Part shown: positions 37,555 through 47,998 of the stretch, piece after piece
Numbering within the stretch: position 1 is the stretch's first letter
Layout of the letters: each line of letters starts with the position of its first letter
From: Charina bottae
Taxonomy: Eukaryota; Chordata; Lepidosauria; Squamata; Charinaidae
Direction: 5' to 3'
Assembly (NCBI GenBank): GCA_023362775.1
Contig: JALMGJ010000003.1
Location: forward strand, 176,490,774 to 176,554,773
Length of the DNA: 64,000 nucleotides
Made by a program: the position numbers and the translations under genes
The notes under the pieces: generated by a model
Told to the model about the DNA's origin: nothing
The model's input: only the letters and a program-made list of their open reading frames with translations
The model's database searches: none

Positions 37555-37675
37555 CAATGTTTCTCAACCTTAGCTATTTAGCATGATGGCTGGCTTGGTA
37601 ATTTAGCATGTTGGCTGGGGAATTCTGGGAATTGACGTCCACACAACTTAAAGTTGCTAAGTGTGAGAAACGCTG
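37555..37675. mobile_element. Palindromic hAT-type MITE, family B
   Basis: Termini CAATGTTTCTCAACC and GTGAGAAACGCTG, duplication GAACAGAC / GAATAGAC. The centre GGCTGGGGAATTCTGGGA is shared with copies at 43121, 45124, about 49353 and 51588. Confidence 0.8.
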
Positions 37676-37875
37676 GAATAGACTGTCTAGTTAGATCTAG
37701 TGCGGTCAAGGTTCAAAATCTCACAGGGTGGTTTGGGCCAGTTGCTATCATAGACCTTAGCCTACTTTGCCAATTTGTGGTTATAATTAGCCAGCAAGTT
37801 GTGGCCAGGGGAGAAAAGGGCCTGACATACCATGTGGGCTTCTTGAAGTAAGTATGAATTGCTGGCATCATGCAT

Positions 37876-38060
37876 CAAAGCACTTAAAGTTGAGTAGGAT
37901 TGGACCTAGTACTAACTAGTGCTAGGATGGGAGACCACCAGGATTGTAAGATTGACTGGGAAGTGAAAGACATTCAAAGAAATGGTGGTACTGCTGCGAA
38001 GAAAATTCCACGTAGAAGCCCTTCATGGAATCACCAGGAGTCGGGCTTAACTCAGAGAAG
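37876..38060 (+). mobile_element. 5S-rRNA-derived SINE
   Basis: GGATTGGACCTAGTACTAAC, then GTGCTAGGATGGGAGACCA, follows 5S rRNA (GGGCCTGGTTAGTACTTGGATGGGAGACC). A SINE body with CATGGAATCACCAGGAGTCGG, like the BovB-related tail, follows. It is not a functional 5S gene. Confidence 0.75.
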
Positions 38061-39123
38061 GCTTTGCTGATTTAAGCCGACTAAGGGAAGTGGGGAACAA
38101 AAGGCCGACTCTCCTCTGCTGTTGGCCTTTCTGCAGATTACAAGAGTTTGTAACCCCACATTTTCTTTTGCTGAGACCCAGGTCCAGTTGGTTTCAGGAG
38201 CACGTGTGGCCGCATAAGCTCTGCTGGAGTCTCCAGAGAGCATTCTGCAATGTGCCAAAGCTGAGAACCGCTGGTGATTTTAATCATTGAACTTTATAGG
38301 CATGAATGGGTTTGAAACGTTAGCTCTCCTTATCTCACCCGTTGGGTGGGGCTTTATTCCAGCCTTGTTCTCATTTTTAGTTCAAATTTCAGCTTATGGT
38401 GAGCACATTTCCCCCCACTAGCTTCATCGCAGACTGAGAAAAGCTCTCGCAATCCAGGGAGGCGACCAACCGGCTGGCCACTTGCTTCAAACCAGAGCAC
38501 GGAGTGTAGCTGAAACTGACCTGGGCAGATGAAGCCCCTCCCCGGATTAGGGCACTTATGCCCCTGACCTTCTCCCACCACGCTACATTAGTGGAGACCC
38601 TTGCCAGAGGCCAAGCCATTGACCACACTGAAGTGCAGCCAAAGTACTGCAAAGTTTGAGCCATGCCTACTTTTCAGAAGGGGATAGGACAGAAAATTGA
38701 AATATTTGTTAAGTGATAATCACCCCGTTTTAGAAATTATGTATTTCTCATGGTAGTCCCAAATAGTCTCAAAATAAGTGCATGATCACAAAAATATCTA
38801 CAGCACAAACGTATGTGTCATTATTCTGTGATTTCATCCTAGTTTGTTTGATTTCCGGGCTCACTGAATGCTGGGAGGACCTCTGGCACCACGGCTGCTT
38901 AGGTATGCTTCCTAGACAGGGATACCATAGAACGGGGCCAGTCTGAAAAGGACCCCTGAACACACTTCACCAAAGGCTCTACTCCTGTGAATGACTCCAT
39001 TGTGCCTCCATCTGGTCCTGCGGAACTTATTTCAGGCGGAGGCAAACCGCATGTTGTCAGTGTGCATCACCTTCCAGAGCAGAGGAGAGTATAGAGAACT
39101 CTCATTAGAGCCATAAGGCTTTT
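38061..39123. other. Intergenic stretch without recognised features
   Basis: Mixed-composition DNA. A 91-residue open frame on the minus strand (38389-38664) has protein-like composition but no recognised motif and no splice or promoter context, so no gene is called. Confidence 0.5.
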
Positions 39124-39164
39124 GAGAGCCAGTTTGGTGTGGTGGTTCAGGGGCTGGCCCAGAA

Positions 39165-40592
39165 ACCAGGAGACTGAGAGTTCTAGTCCCGCCTGAGGCA
39201 TGAAAGCCGGCTGGGTGACCTTGGGCCAGTCACTCTCTCTCAGCCCTAGGAAGGAGCCAATGGCAAACCAGGAGACTGAGAGTTCTAGTCCCGCCTGAGG
39301 CATGAAAGCCGGCTGGGTGACCTTGGGCCAGTCACTCTCTCTCAGCCCTAGGAAGGAGCCAATGGCAAGCCAGGAGACTGAGAGTTCTAGTCCCGCCTCA
39401 GGCATGAAAGCCGGCTGGGTGACCTTGGGCCAGTCACTCTCTCTCAGCCCTAGGAAGGAGCCAATAGCAAACCAGGAGACTGAGAGTTCTAGTCCCGCCT
39501 GAGGCATGAAAGCCGGCTGGGTGACCTTGGGCCAGTCACTCTCTCTCAGCCCTAGGAATGAGCCAATGGCAAACCAGGAGACTGAGAGTTCTAGTCCCGC
39601 CTGAGGCATGAAAGCCGGCTGGGTGACCTTGGGCCAGTCACTCTCTCTCAGCCCTAGGAAGGAGCCAATGGCAAACCAGGAGACTGAGAGTTCTAGTCCC
39701 GCCTGAGGCATGAAAGCTGGCTGGGTGACCTTGGGCCAGTCACTCTCTCTCAGCCCTAGGAAGGAGCCAATGGCAAACCAGGAGACTGAGAGTTCTAGTC
39801 CCTCCTGAGGCATGAAAGCCGGCTGGGTGACCTTGGGCCAGTCACTCTCTCTCAGCCCTAGGAAGGAGCCAATGGCAAACCAGGAGACTGAGAGTTCTAG
39901 TCCCTCCTGAGGCATGAAAGCCGGCTGGGTGACCTTGGGCCAGTCACTCTCTCTCAGCCCTAGGAAGGAGCCAATGGCAAACCAGGAAACTGAGAGTTCT
40001 AGTCCCGCCTGAGGCATGAAAGCCGGCTGGGTGACCTTGGGCCAGTCACTCTCTCTCAGCCCTAGGAATGAGCCAATGGCAAACCAGGAGACTGAGAGTT
40101 CTAGTCCCGCCTGAGGCATGAAAGCCGGCTGGGTGACCTTGGGCCAGTCACTCTCTCTCAGCCCTAGGAAGGAGCCAATGGCAAACCAGGAGACTGAGAG
40201 TTCTAGTCCCGCCTTAGGCATGAAAGTCGGCTGGGTGACCTTGGGCCAGTCACTCTCTCTCAGCCCTAGGAATGAGCCAATGGCAAACCAGGAGACTGAG
40301 AGTTCTAGTCCCGCCTGAGGCATGAAAGCCGGCTGGGTGACCTTGGGCCAGTCACTCTCTCTCAGCCCTAGGAATGAGCCAATGGCAAACCAGGAGACTG
40401 AGAGTTCTAGTCCCGCCTTAGGCATGAAAGTCGGCTGGGTGACCTTGGGCCAGTCACTCTCTCTCAGCCCTAGGAAAGAGTCAATAGCAAACCAGGAGAC
40501 TGAGAGTTCTAGTCCCGCCTCAGGCGTGAAAGCCGGCAGAGTGACTTTGGGCCAGTCACACTCTCTCAGCCCAACTCGCCTCACAGGGTTGT
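39165..40592 (+). repeat. 102-bp minisatellite, 14 units, derived from a SINE
   Basis: ACCAGGAGACTGAG recurs at exactly 102-bp steps (39165, 39267 and so on to 40491). Each unit contains the B-box segment, GCTGGGTGACCTTGGGCCAG, and CTCTCTCAGCCCTAGG, and ends in AGGAGCCAATGGCAA. Because 102 is divisible by three, a 524-residue open frame with 34-residue repeats runs through the minus strand; this is a by-product of the repeat. Confidence 0.95.
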
Positions 40593-40656
40593 TGTTGTGG
40601 GGAAAAGAGGAAGAAGAAGGAGTATTAGATATCTTTGCCACTTTGAGTTATATATA

Positions 40657-40657
<1 letters not shown>

Positions 40658-40696
<39 letters not shown>
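40658..40696. repeat. (AAT)n microsatellite, SINE tail
   Basis: About thirteen AAT units at the end of the SINE. Confidence 0.95.
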
Positions 40697-40699
<3 letters not shown>

Positions 40700-41505
40700 G
40701 TGAAAGAGGCTTGGCAAGGCCAGAGTGTGAAGCTCACCAGGCTATCTGAGGCCAAATATATCAGGATCCGTATAAACCACCAATTTGCTTGCTTCGGGCT
40801 CCTAATGGTTTCTATTGTTCTTCCTTGTTTCTATTGTTCTTCCTTGCCCAGCTCCAGGCGCAGAAGAACATCACACAGCACAGTTTGTGTGGGGCTAGGC
40901 AAGTTTTGCACTCCTTTCAATCATGCCCCAGTCCCTTGTGGTCAGTGGATGAGTGATTTTGATAAGCAGCTATTCAGTCAGGAATCTCGATTCTCATATT
41001 ACTCCCCCACCTCACCCCAGACTCCTCGCTGGTTCCTTATATAAGTTGTCCCTCTTGGGGGTTTAGCTTTGTTATTTTGTATTGTTGTGCTTTTGATTTG
41101 GACTTTTTTTTTCTTTTGCAAATGCTCAGAGGAGCTGGTGCTATTGTTTGAAATTTGAGTTGACTCACATTGGTGGCCATTTTTATCTTGATTGCTGAAT
41201 CTTGTGAATATGACTGTCACTAAGGGTGTAGTTGCACATTCCCAGATTTTGGTTATTGACATCAATTATAAGTAAATGTTGTGAGTTTAGTTTATCTGAG
41301 CTCACATGTTTCTCATATTTAGCTGTTCTCCACTGGATCATATTTTGACAGTATGATTGTTGGAATTGCACAATACTTTAATTCACATCAAATTAGCTTA
41401 TTATTTATTGAAAGCAAACTCCACTATTTAAGTAAAGTGACTCCCATAATGGCTGTAGTATGTCAGTTGTAAGACAGCCCTTGCCATCAGACCTATAATA
41501 TAAAG

Positions 41506-41792
41506 CAGTGTTACTTAAACTTTTTTCTCTCAGGATCCCTTTCCACTTTTAAAAATTATGGAGGACCCCAAACGAGCGTTTGTTTGTATGGGTTACCTTT
41601 ATCAATATTTACCATATTAAAAATTAAAATTAACACATTTGCTGCCACTACTGCTTCTCACAGTTGTTTGATGGGATTTTAATAATGTATTATTTTCCAA
41701 CATAGGCTGGCAAATAATTTTGATTTTGAGGATCCCTGTGGGGGTCTTGAAGGACCCCCAGAGGTCCCAGGACCACACTTTAAGAAACACTG
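41506..41792. mobile_element. hAT-type MITE, family E
   Basis: Termini CAGTGTTACTTAAACTTTT and AGTTTAAGAAACACTG-like (read as CACTTTAAGAAACACTG), duplication ATATAAAG / ATCTAAAG. The AT-rich interior resembles hAT-Charlie MITEs of other vertebrates and is old. Confidence 0.75.
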
Positions 41793-41892
41793 ATCTAAAG
41801 TATATAACAAACAAGGAAAAAAGAAGGGGGAGGAAAGAAGGGGGGAAAAGCAAGATCAGAAGCTATAATTCTGTTTCCATGTCTAAAATTCT

Positions 41893-42068
41893 CAGAGGTG
41901 TCTGCAGGGTATGGTCAAAAAAGTCAAGAGGGCAGCCATAACAGTGTGATCAAAACTCTGCCTGTTTTTTATGTGTGTTGCGACGTACACACAAAACAGG
42001 CAGAGCTTTGATCACACCGCCGTGGCCACCATCTTGACTTTTATGACCATAGTCTGCAGACACCCCTG
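41893..42068. mobile_element. Palindromic MITE, family D, full copy
   Basis: Arms of about 75 bp are inverted copies (left GTATGGTCAAAAAAGTCAAG and GTGTGATCAAAACTCTGCC; right the complement of GGTCATAAAAGTCAAGATGG and GTGTGATCAAAGCTCTGCC) around a short centre. Ends are CAGAGGTGTCTGCAG and CTGCAGACACCCCTG. Most changes between arms are CpG-to-TpG. The flanking 8 bases (AAAATTCT / AAGCCTCT) agree at only five positions. Confidence 0.75.
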
Positions 42069-42699
42069 AAGCCTCTTCACAAACATGTTACCAGCCAGAT
42101 CAGCAAAGGGTAGGAATTTCCTGTTTCAGACAGCTGTTTCACAGGGATATACTTTCTTACTTCTAAGCTGTATGTTGATGACATATAGTAGATCAGTTCA
42201 GGAAAGTTATACAACAAATCAAGACTGCTTCCACTGAAGATCATTGCTCTGATCCTTAGATGCAGAGAGACATAAAACTATTTTGAAGGTTCCCCGAAAA
42301 CAGAAAAAGGGAATAGGGATTTGGAATTGTAGCAGAATATTCTTTTATTCAGTTCCAACTCAATTTTTGCATTTCGATTTGATGGAAAAGTTACTCCTAA
42401 TTGTCACATAATACCATAATAAGGGAGGTCCAGCCGTGGGCCTGTACTTTTGGGTGATTTCCACTTCATAGGAGGAATCTATAAATGATCAGATAATAAA
42501 CCAGATGAAATAAATATATCACATTATTTATCTTATGGACATTCACCTTTTGACTATTTTTCTTTGAAAAAAGAAAATGTGAAGTCAGCCAGGGGTTTAG
42601 TTTATATGAAAAGAGCAAAATCTGTTAAGAGGATAACATGGTGATTCTTCTTAATAATAATGCAAATAAGGATAAGTGCAAGTCTGAAAGGACAGATTA

Positions 42700-42830
42700 G
42701 CAAAGTTGTGCTGACAGGATTACACTGGCTGCCAGACTGTCTTTAGATGACATCCAGAGTATTGGTTATTACTTTGAAAAACCTACATGATTTTTCCATT
42801 CCCCATAACTCCCTAAGCTCAGTTATATAA
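42700..42830 (+). repeat. Decayed L2/CR1 reverse transcriptase C-terminal fragment
   Basis: In broken frames the plus strand reads LHWLP and then VLVITLKNLHDFS, the motif order of L2-type LINEs (compare LHWLPV and VLVVTFKALHG on the minus strand between 57214 and 57801). No intact frame remains. Confidence 0.45.
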
Positions 42831-43120
42831 TAAATGCTTTTTATTTGCATACATTATTTTATTTAAAATATTTTTAGGCTGCCACCAAGGGCAAAATGCC
42901 TCCCAAGGGGGTTTATATAACATAGCTGGAATAAAACATTAATAACCTTATTGTTTAATGTATAAACCATAGGCATATGAATTGAACTGTAGTATTTCTT
43001 CTCTGTCTCCCCCCCCCCTCAATCCCAGCATCCTACTCTGTGTATTATAAAACTCTGGTTTCACTGAACCTGTACTCACAAAGTAACCTTTTCAATCTAG
43101 TCTCTGCAAATGCCTTAGAC

Positions 43121-43230
43121 CAGCAACTTGAAGATCTGTGGACTTCAGCTCCCAGAATTCTCCAGCCAACATGGGAATCCTGGGTGTTGAAGTTCACACA
43201 TCTTAAAGTACACAAGGTTGAGAAACATTG
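43121..43230. mobile_element. Palindromic hAT-type MITE, family B
   Basis: A perfect 8-bp duplication CCTTAGAC (43113-43120, 43231-43238) flanks CAGCAACTTGAAG ... GGTTGAGAAACATTG. The centre is the CTCCCAGAATTC palindrome. Confidence 0.88.
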
Positions 43231-43324
43231 CCTTAGACTACAACTTGGTTGTTCTGTTTTTACCTCAGCTGCTGATTGTTTGTGTGTTGCTTATTATTAT
43301 CTATAAGTTTTATTCTGTTTTTTT

Positions 43325-43402
43325 AAGTGTTGTTAGCCACCCAGAGTCATGACTTGAAGTGGGCAGCCCTATCAATTGAAATATAAATAAATAAAACAAT
43401 CT
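43325..43402 (+). repeat. L2/CR1-type LINE 3' tail fragment
   Basis: GTTAGCCACCCAGAGTCATG, then GGGCAGCCCTATCAATTGAA and ATAAATAAATAAA, the plus-oriented form of the tail near 57.0 kb. Confidence 0.6.
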
Positions 43403-43564
43403 TCCATCATCCTGAGCTAACATGGAAATAATCCATGCAATTAGGACAAGGGGAACTCAATTCACTGGGGGAGGCCAATTTACAAAGGGCTACCCTAAGG
43501 TATACACAGCTAGCTAAAACAAGCATTTATTTTAAAAAATAATATATGCCTCTCCAGTCCTTTT

Positions 43565-43650
43565 TATTTTTAAAAATCTTATTTATTTATTTATATTTAA
43601 AATATTTGTATGGCCGCCCATCTTAAACAACTCTGGGCAGCTCACAACAG
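43565..43650 (-). repeat. L2/CR1-type LINE 3' tail fragment
   Basis: TTATTTATTTATTTATATTT, then GGCCGCCCATCTTAAACAA and CTCTGGGCAGCTCACAACAG. Confidence 0.65.
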
Positions 43651-44238
43651 GAAGGAATCTAGGAAGCTATCAAGAAAGGAACCAGGCTGCTATCTCTGAT
43701 TCCAGAAGGTTTTTCCCTGAAAATTGATCATATATGCCTCTAAACTCCTGCCTCCAAAGTCCAGCTTTTTCTCCTTCCCCTGACAGCACAGCTCTGATCT
43801 TTTTTCAGCTTGATTTATTCAGCCCTGTCACTTCTCTGCTCTTTACTTTCACAATCACACATTCAAACCTGCTAAAGTTCAAGACCTCCAAATGCTTCAA
43901 GCGTTTCTAGATTTCCAGGTCTCAAGCTGGAAGCCTCCTGAGTTGCTTCAAGGCTGATTGAATCCTCGTGGATTTCTTAAGAGGAGTAGAAAGGAAAATT
44001 CAATCCCAAGAAATGGGAAAACAAAGAGGTAGTTTCATCGTCTCAGTTACTGTCCATGAGGACAGCTATTCAGAAGCGAAAAATCCCTGTCCAGCTGTAT
44101 GAAAGTTCCTCTTCTTGCTAAAGAAATATTTATTCTGATTTATGTCTTTAAAAATGGTACACTTAATCTAACAAGATCAGTGAATCTACAGTCTACTCTT
44201 GGACAATAATTTAAATTTATTAGGACCAACTTCAAACC
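43651..44238. other. Intergenic stretch without recognised features
   Basis: Unique AT-rich DNA; no repeat family or coding signal seen. Confidence 0.5.
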
Positions 44239-44597
44239 ATTTTATTTTATTTTATTTTATTTTATTTTATTTTATTTTATTATTTTATTTTATTTTATTA
44301 TTTTATTTTATTTTATTTTTTATTTTATTTTATTTTATTTTATTTTATTTTATTTTATTTTATTATTTTATTTTATTTTTATTTATTTATTTATTTTATT
44401 ATTTTATTTTATTTTATTTTATTTTATTATTTTATTTTTTATTTTATTTTATTTTATTTTATTTTATTTTATTATTTTATTTTATTTTATTTTATTTTAT
44501 TTTATTTTATTTTATTTTATTTTATTTTATTTTATTATTTTATTTTATTTTATTTTATTTTATTTTATTTTATTTTATTTTATTTTATTTTATTTTA
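44239..44597. repeat. (ATTTT)n pentanucleotide array
   Basis: About 360 bp of ATTTT units with some ATTT and ATTTTT variants. The frame reading Phe-Ile-Leu-Phe-Tyr is an artefact. Confidence 0.95.
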
Positions 44598-45123
44598 ATA
44601 ATGCTATAGTATACATGACAGAGCCAATTGATGAAATATTGGGAGCTCTTTTTCCATGCCATGGTGCATGGGGGGGGGGGGCTCAAAAAAGTTAACGTGG
44701 GGCTGTGACTGTGTGATCAAAGTCCCACCCTTTTTTTTATCTGCCTCACCTGCATCACACATGCAAGAATGGAGAGGCTCCAAACATGCAGGGGTAACTG
44801 GTATCCCATTCCCTATAGATGTTCCTGCAGTGAGGTCTGATGAGAATGCTGGCAACCATTTCCACCCTCTTTTAATGTTGGATTTGAATGGTGACTTCTG
44901 GCTGCTCTGAGCTACAAACAGCATGTAGGTGGAGCGTGGATTCAACAGTGAAGATCAGGCCAAACCTTACACACAGCATCTGCCCCCCTTGCCAGACAAA
45001 CACACATGCATTTTAGAATCGAGTGTATTGCAATGAAGATTTGGATTTGCTGCATATACAGGTTATCCTGTTTGTTTCAGAGGAGCTGGGAACTTTGAAT
45101 GGAAAAGGATATAATGTCTACAT

Positions 45124-45196
45124 CAGCATGCTGGCTGGGGGAATTCTGGGAGTTGAAGTCCACCCATCTTAAAGCTCCTGAGGTTGAGAAACACTA
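45124..45196. mobile_element. hAT-type MITE, family B, short copy
   Basis: Perfect 8-bp duplication GTCTACAT (45116-45123, 45197-45204) around CAGCATGCTGGCTGGGGG ... GGTTGAGAAACACTA. The left half of the palindrome is missing. Confidence 0.85.
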
Positions 45197-45272
45197 GTCT
45201 ACATAGTCAACTCCCCATTTAAAAACAAAACAACAACAACAAAAATGACTTGAGGTTTCAGGAGCTCATTTT

Positions 45273-45609
45273 AAAAAAGGTAAAGGTAAAGGTTCCCCCG
45301 CACATTTGTGCAGTCGTGTCCGACTCTAGGGGCTGGTGCTCATCTCCGTTTGTTAGCCGAAGAGCCAGCGTTGTCCGAAGACGCTTCCAGGGTCATGTGG
45401 CCGCATGACATGCGCGGAACGCTGTTACCTACCCACTGAAGTGGTACCTATTTATCTACTTGCATTTGCATGCTTTAGAATTGCTAGGTTGGCAAGAGCT
45501 GGGGCTAGTGCGGGAGCTCACTCCGTCACGCAGGGCTAGGGATTCAAACCTCCGAACTTGCGATCTTCCGATCGACAAGCCTGGCGTCTTACCCGCTGAG
45601 CCTCCATGC
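45273..45609 (-). mobile_element. tRNA-derived SINE (family S2), copy 2
   Basis: Nearly identical to 4041-4374, including GTGTCCGACTCTAGGGGC and CAAGCCTGGCGTCTTAC. A likely duplication CTCATTTTAAA / CTCATTTAAA flanks it. Confidence 0.85.
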
Positions 45610-46090
45610 ATTTAAACCCACTCATTTAAACCCACAGTCAATTACTGTGTTAGGACAGCATTTCTTTAGTACAAAGCCACAAGAAATAATTGGAATTCCA
45701 AATGCTTTATTGTTTCATATAACTACCGCATAATTATTGCTATTGGGATTTTTAAAATCATCTTTTGGGGTATTATCCTCATCAGGCAGTTGACAGGAGA
45801 TAGCAAACTAAAAATGTTACACAATTCAGAACACAGCATACACATTTAAAAACAATAGGAGCATATAAATAAAGCAGTGAAAGAAAAATGTTTGCTGCAG
45901 ATAACATTTTAAAAAGGGCAGGGACTAAAACACTGCCAGCAGTATAAATAGTTCAAAATCGACTCAGATAAAAAAGAAAGGGGAAAAAAAAGACTAACAT
46001 TCCCTTGAAGACCAACACAGGTAGGAGGCTCCTGGCTATTGAAATATCTGTCTATCTGAAATATCCTCTGTCTGCCAGGTTTCTGTCTAT

Positions 46091-47998
46091 GGAGTCCTTG
46101 GTGCTCTCTAAGCCTTGTTATTTTCTTGCAGACATTTCATTGCCAGGCTAGGCCAAGGGTCGGAAATGGCGACTCGCGAGCCAGATGCGGCACTTTGGCC
46201 CCTTGAGTGTGGCTTTTCTGCAGCTGAACTCACCCCCGCCCCTTCCACGCGATTGGATCCCGCCCCCAAACTCTTATGCTCTTACGCGCTCTCACTCTCC
46301 AAGGCCGGGGCCACCCGCAGCCTCCCACACCTCGCGCATGGGGTTCTGCTGAGTTGCATTCTCCCCCACGTAGAAGCGGTGCCCGGGCCGCCTCTCGGGA
46401 TGGGGCGCCCAGCCCGGCTGCACTCTCTTGGCATCTCGGGCGACTGTAGCGACCGGAGGCGGCCAAGGGGAGAGCAGGCAGCTCTTCACCCTCGGCGCGC
46501 CGCGGGGCCAGACGAGCCTCCGACTGCTGCTTCCTGCGCCCGTGGCCTCTTCGCTGCCGCCGCCGCCCACCTCGCCTCTGCCGCTCTCCGCTTCTCCGCA
46601 AAGCTCCCGGTTGATCTTAATGTTTCCTTTTCCTCCCCTTCAGTATGTTCCAGCAAGCGAGGTGGAAGCGGAGAGCGGCAGAGGCGAGGTGGGCGGGGGC
46701 GGCAGCGAAGAGTCCACGGGCGCAGGAAGCAGCAGCCGGAGGCTCGTCTGGCCCCGCGGCGCGCCGAGGGCAAAGAGCCGCCTGGTCTCCCCTTGGCCGC
46801 CTCCGGTTGTAGCCGCTTCCCAAATGAGCGGCGCCGCGATCCCCAACCCGGCCACGCACGCCTGCCTGGGAACACCGTGGCGCCCAGCGGAGCCCTCTGC
46901 ACATGCTCCGTGATGCTCCCTCCTTCCTGCCGCCTCTCCTGAGCTGAGCTCCGCAGCCGAGCCTGGGCGTGCATGCGGTAGGGAAGCCACCATCACGGGC
47001 TTCCTCGCCGAGTTTGTCCGCCGCCTGCAGGGAGGGAGGCGGGGGGGGACAGGGCTGGGCGCTGGGGTGGGGGCAGGGGCCGCGGACGGCAGGCCAAAGG
47101 GAGATGCCAGGGCGACTGTAGCGACCGGAGGCGGCCAAGGGGAGAGCAGGCGGCTCTTCGCCCTCGGCGCGCCGCGGGGCCAGACGAGCCTCCGGCTGCT
47201 GCTTCCTGCACCCGTGGCCTCTTCGCTGCCGCCGCCGCCCGCCTCGCCTCTGCCGCTCTCCACTTCTCCGCAAAGCTCCCGGTTGATCTTAATGTTTCCT
47301 TTTCCTCCCCTTCAATATGTTCCAGCAAGCGAGGTGGAAGCGGAGAGCGGAAGAGGTGAGGCGGGCGGCGGCGGCAGCGAAGAGTCCACGGGCGCAGGAA
47401 GCAGCAGCCGGAGGCTCGTCTGGCCCCGCGGCGCGCCGAGGGCAAAGAGCCGCCTGGTCTCCCCTTGGCCGCCTCCGGTCGCTACAGTCGCCCTCTGCCA
47501 CTTGGCAGATGCCTTGGGTTGTGTGGGTGGCCCCGGCCTTGGAGAGCTGGGGTGCAGCGGGATGGGAGCGTCGCCGGCGGCCCGCAAGGACTGGCCATGG
47601 AAGGTGAGTGAGGGCCGGGGCGGCCGGCCAAGCGCAGCGCAGCCCTGTATCTTACCCTTCCACGCGATTGGATCCCGCCTCCAAACCCCGCTCCCTTCCA
47701 CGCGATTGGCTCCCGCCCGTAAACCCCGCCCCCTTCCATGTGATTGGCTCCCGCCTGAAAACCCCGCCCCCGTCCATGCGATTGGCCCCCGCCCACAAAC
47801 CCCGCCCCCTGGCTCTCGAGCATGTCAAAATGTCCTCAAGCATGTCAAAATGGCTCCTGGCATAAAAAAGTTTGCCGACCCCTGGGCTAGGCAACATCTT
47901 CAGTGTGAAAAGTTTTCGCACTGAAGATGTTGCCTAGCCTGGCAATGAAATGTCTGCAAGACAACAACAAGGCTCAGAGAGCACCAAGGACTCCACAG
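46091..47998. mobile_element. Palindromic element with hammerhead-like core, split by a hAT element
   Basis: The left flank 46091-46153 (GGAGTCCTTGGTGCTCTC to GCCAGGCTAGGC) is the reverse complement of 47933-47995. Between them, apart from the 1.7-kb insertion, lies the centre GCAACATCTTCAGTGTGAAA and its complement. The motif CTGAAGA, a stem GTTGCC/GGCAAT and GAAATGTC (47921-47954) resemble the CTGANGA-stem-GAAAC-GTC core of hammerhead ribozymes found in Penelope-like elements. The family assignment is inference. Confidence 0.5.
46154..47884. mobile_element. Large CpG-rich non-autonomous hAT-type element with two palindromes
   Basis: Flanked by a perfect 8-bp duplication GGCTAGGC (46146-46153, 47885-47892), with ends CAAGGGTCGGAAATGGC and GTTTGCCGACCCCTG. 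The interior has a palindrome at about 46439-46817, a related palindrome at 47109-47493 (arms of about 170 bp, several hundred bases of near-identity), a unique GC-rich spacer between them, and four tandem units at about 47657-47812 with ATTGGCTCCCGCC and AACCCCGCCCC. Many overlapping open frames on both strands reflect GC content and palindromy. No transposase motif was seen. Confidence 0.82.

Larger units (their letters stand above)
39124..40698 (+). mobile_element. Sauria-type SINE with internal minisatellite expansion
   Basis: It begins GAGAGCCAGTTTGGTGTGGT, the family head with A box, and ends with CTCGCCTCACAGGGTTGTTG, a TTTGAGTTATATATAA tail and (AAT)n. Between the two lies a 14-copy array of one SINE segment. 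It is therefore a single insertion that grew from about 250 bp to 1.57 kb. Confidence 0.85.

Noticed and set aside
37876..38060. A possible 5S rRNA gene
   Set aside because: Only the middle of 5S is recognisable, with many substitutions, and it runs into a SINE body; it is a retroposon.
38389..38664. A 91-residue minus-strand frame with protein-like composition
   Set aside because: No recognised homology, promoter or splice context; it could be a transposon relic but the case is too weak.
39165..40592. Regular direct repeats suggesting a CRISPR array
   Set aside because: Units are contiguous 102-bp copies without unique spacers, in a vertebrate genome.
39067..40641. A 524-residue minus-strand open frame with perfect 34-residue repeats
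   Set aside because: It is the translation of a 102-bp minisatellite derived from a SINE; the unit length divisible by three keeps the frame open. No promoter or gene context.
44199..44609. A 136-residue hydrophobic Phe/Ile/Leu/Tyr frame resembling a membrane protein
   Set aside because: It is an ATTTT array.
46115..47924. Many overlapping Arg/Ala/Gly-rich frames of 100-285 residues
   Set aside because: They lie in a CpG-rich palindromic transposon and are open on both strands because of composition; none has a family motif.
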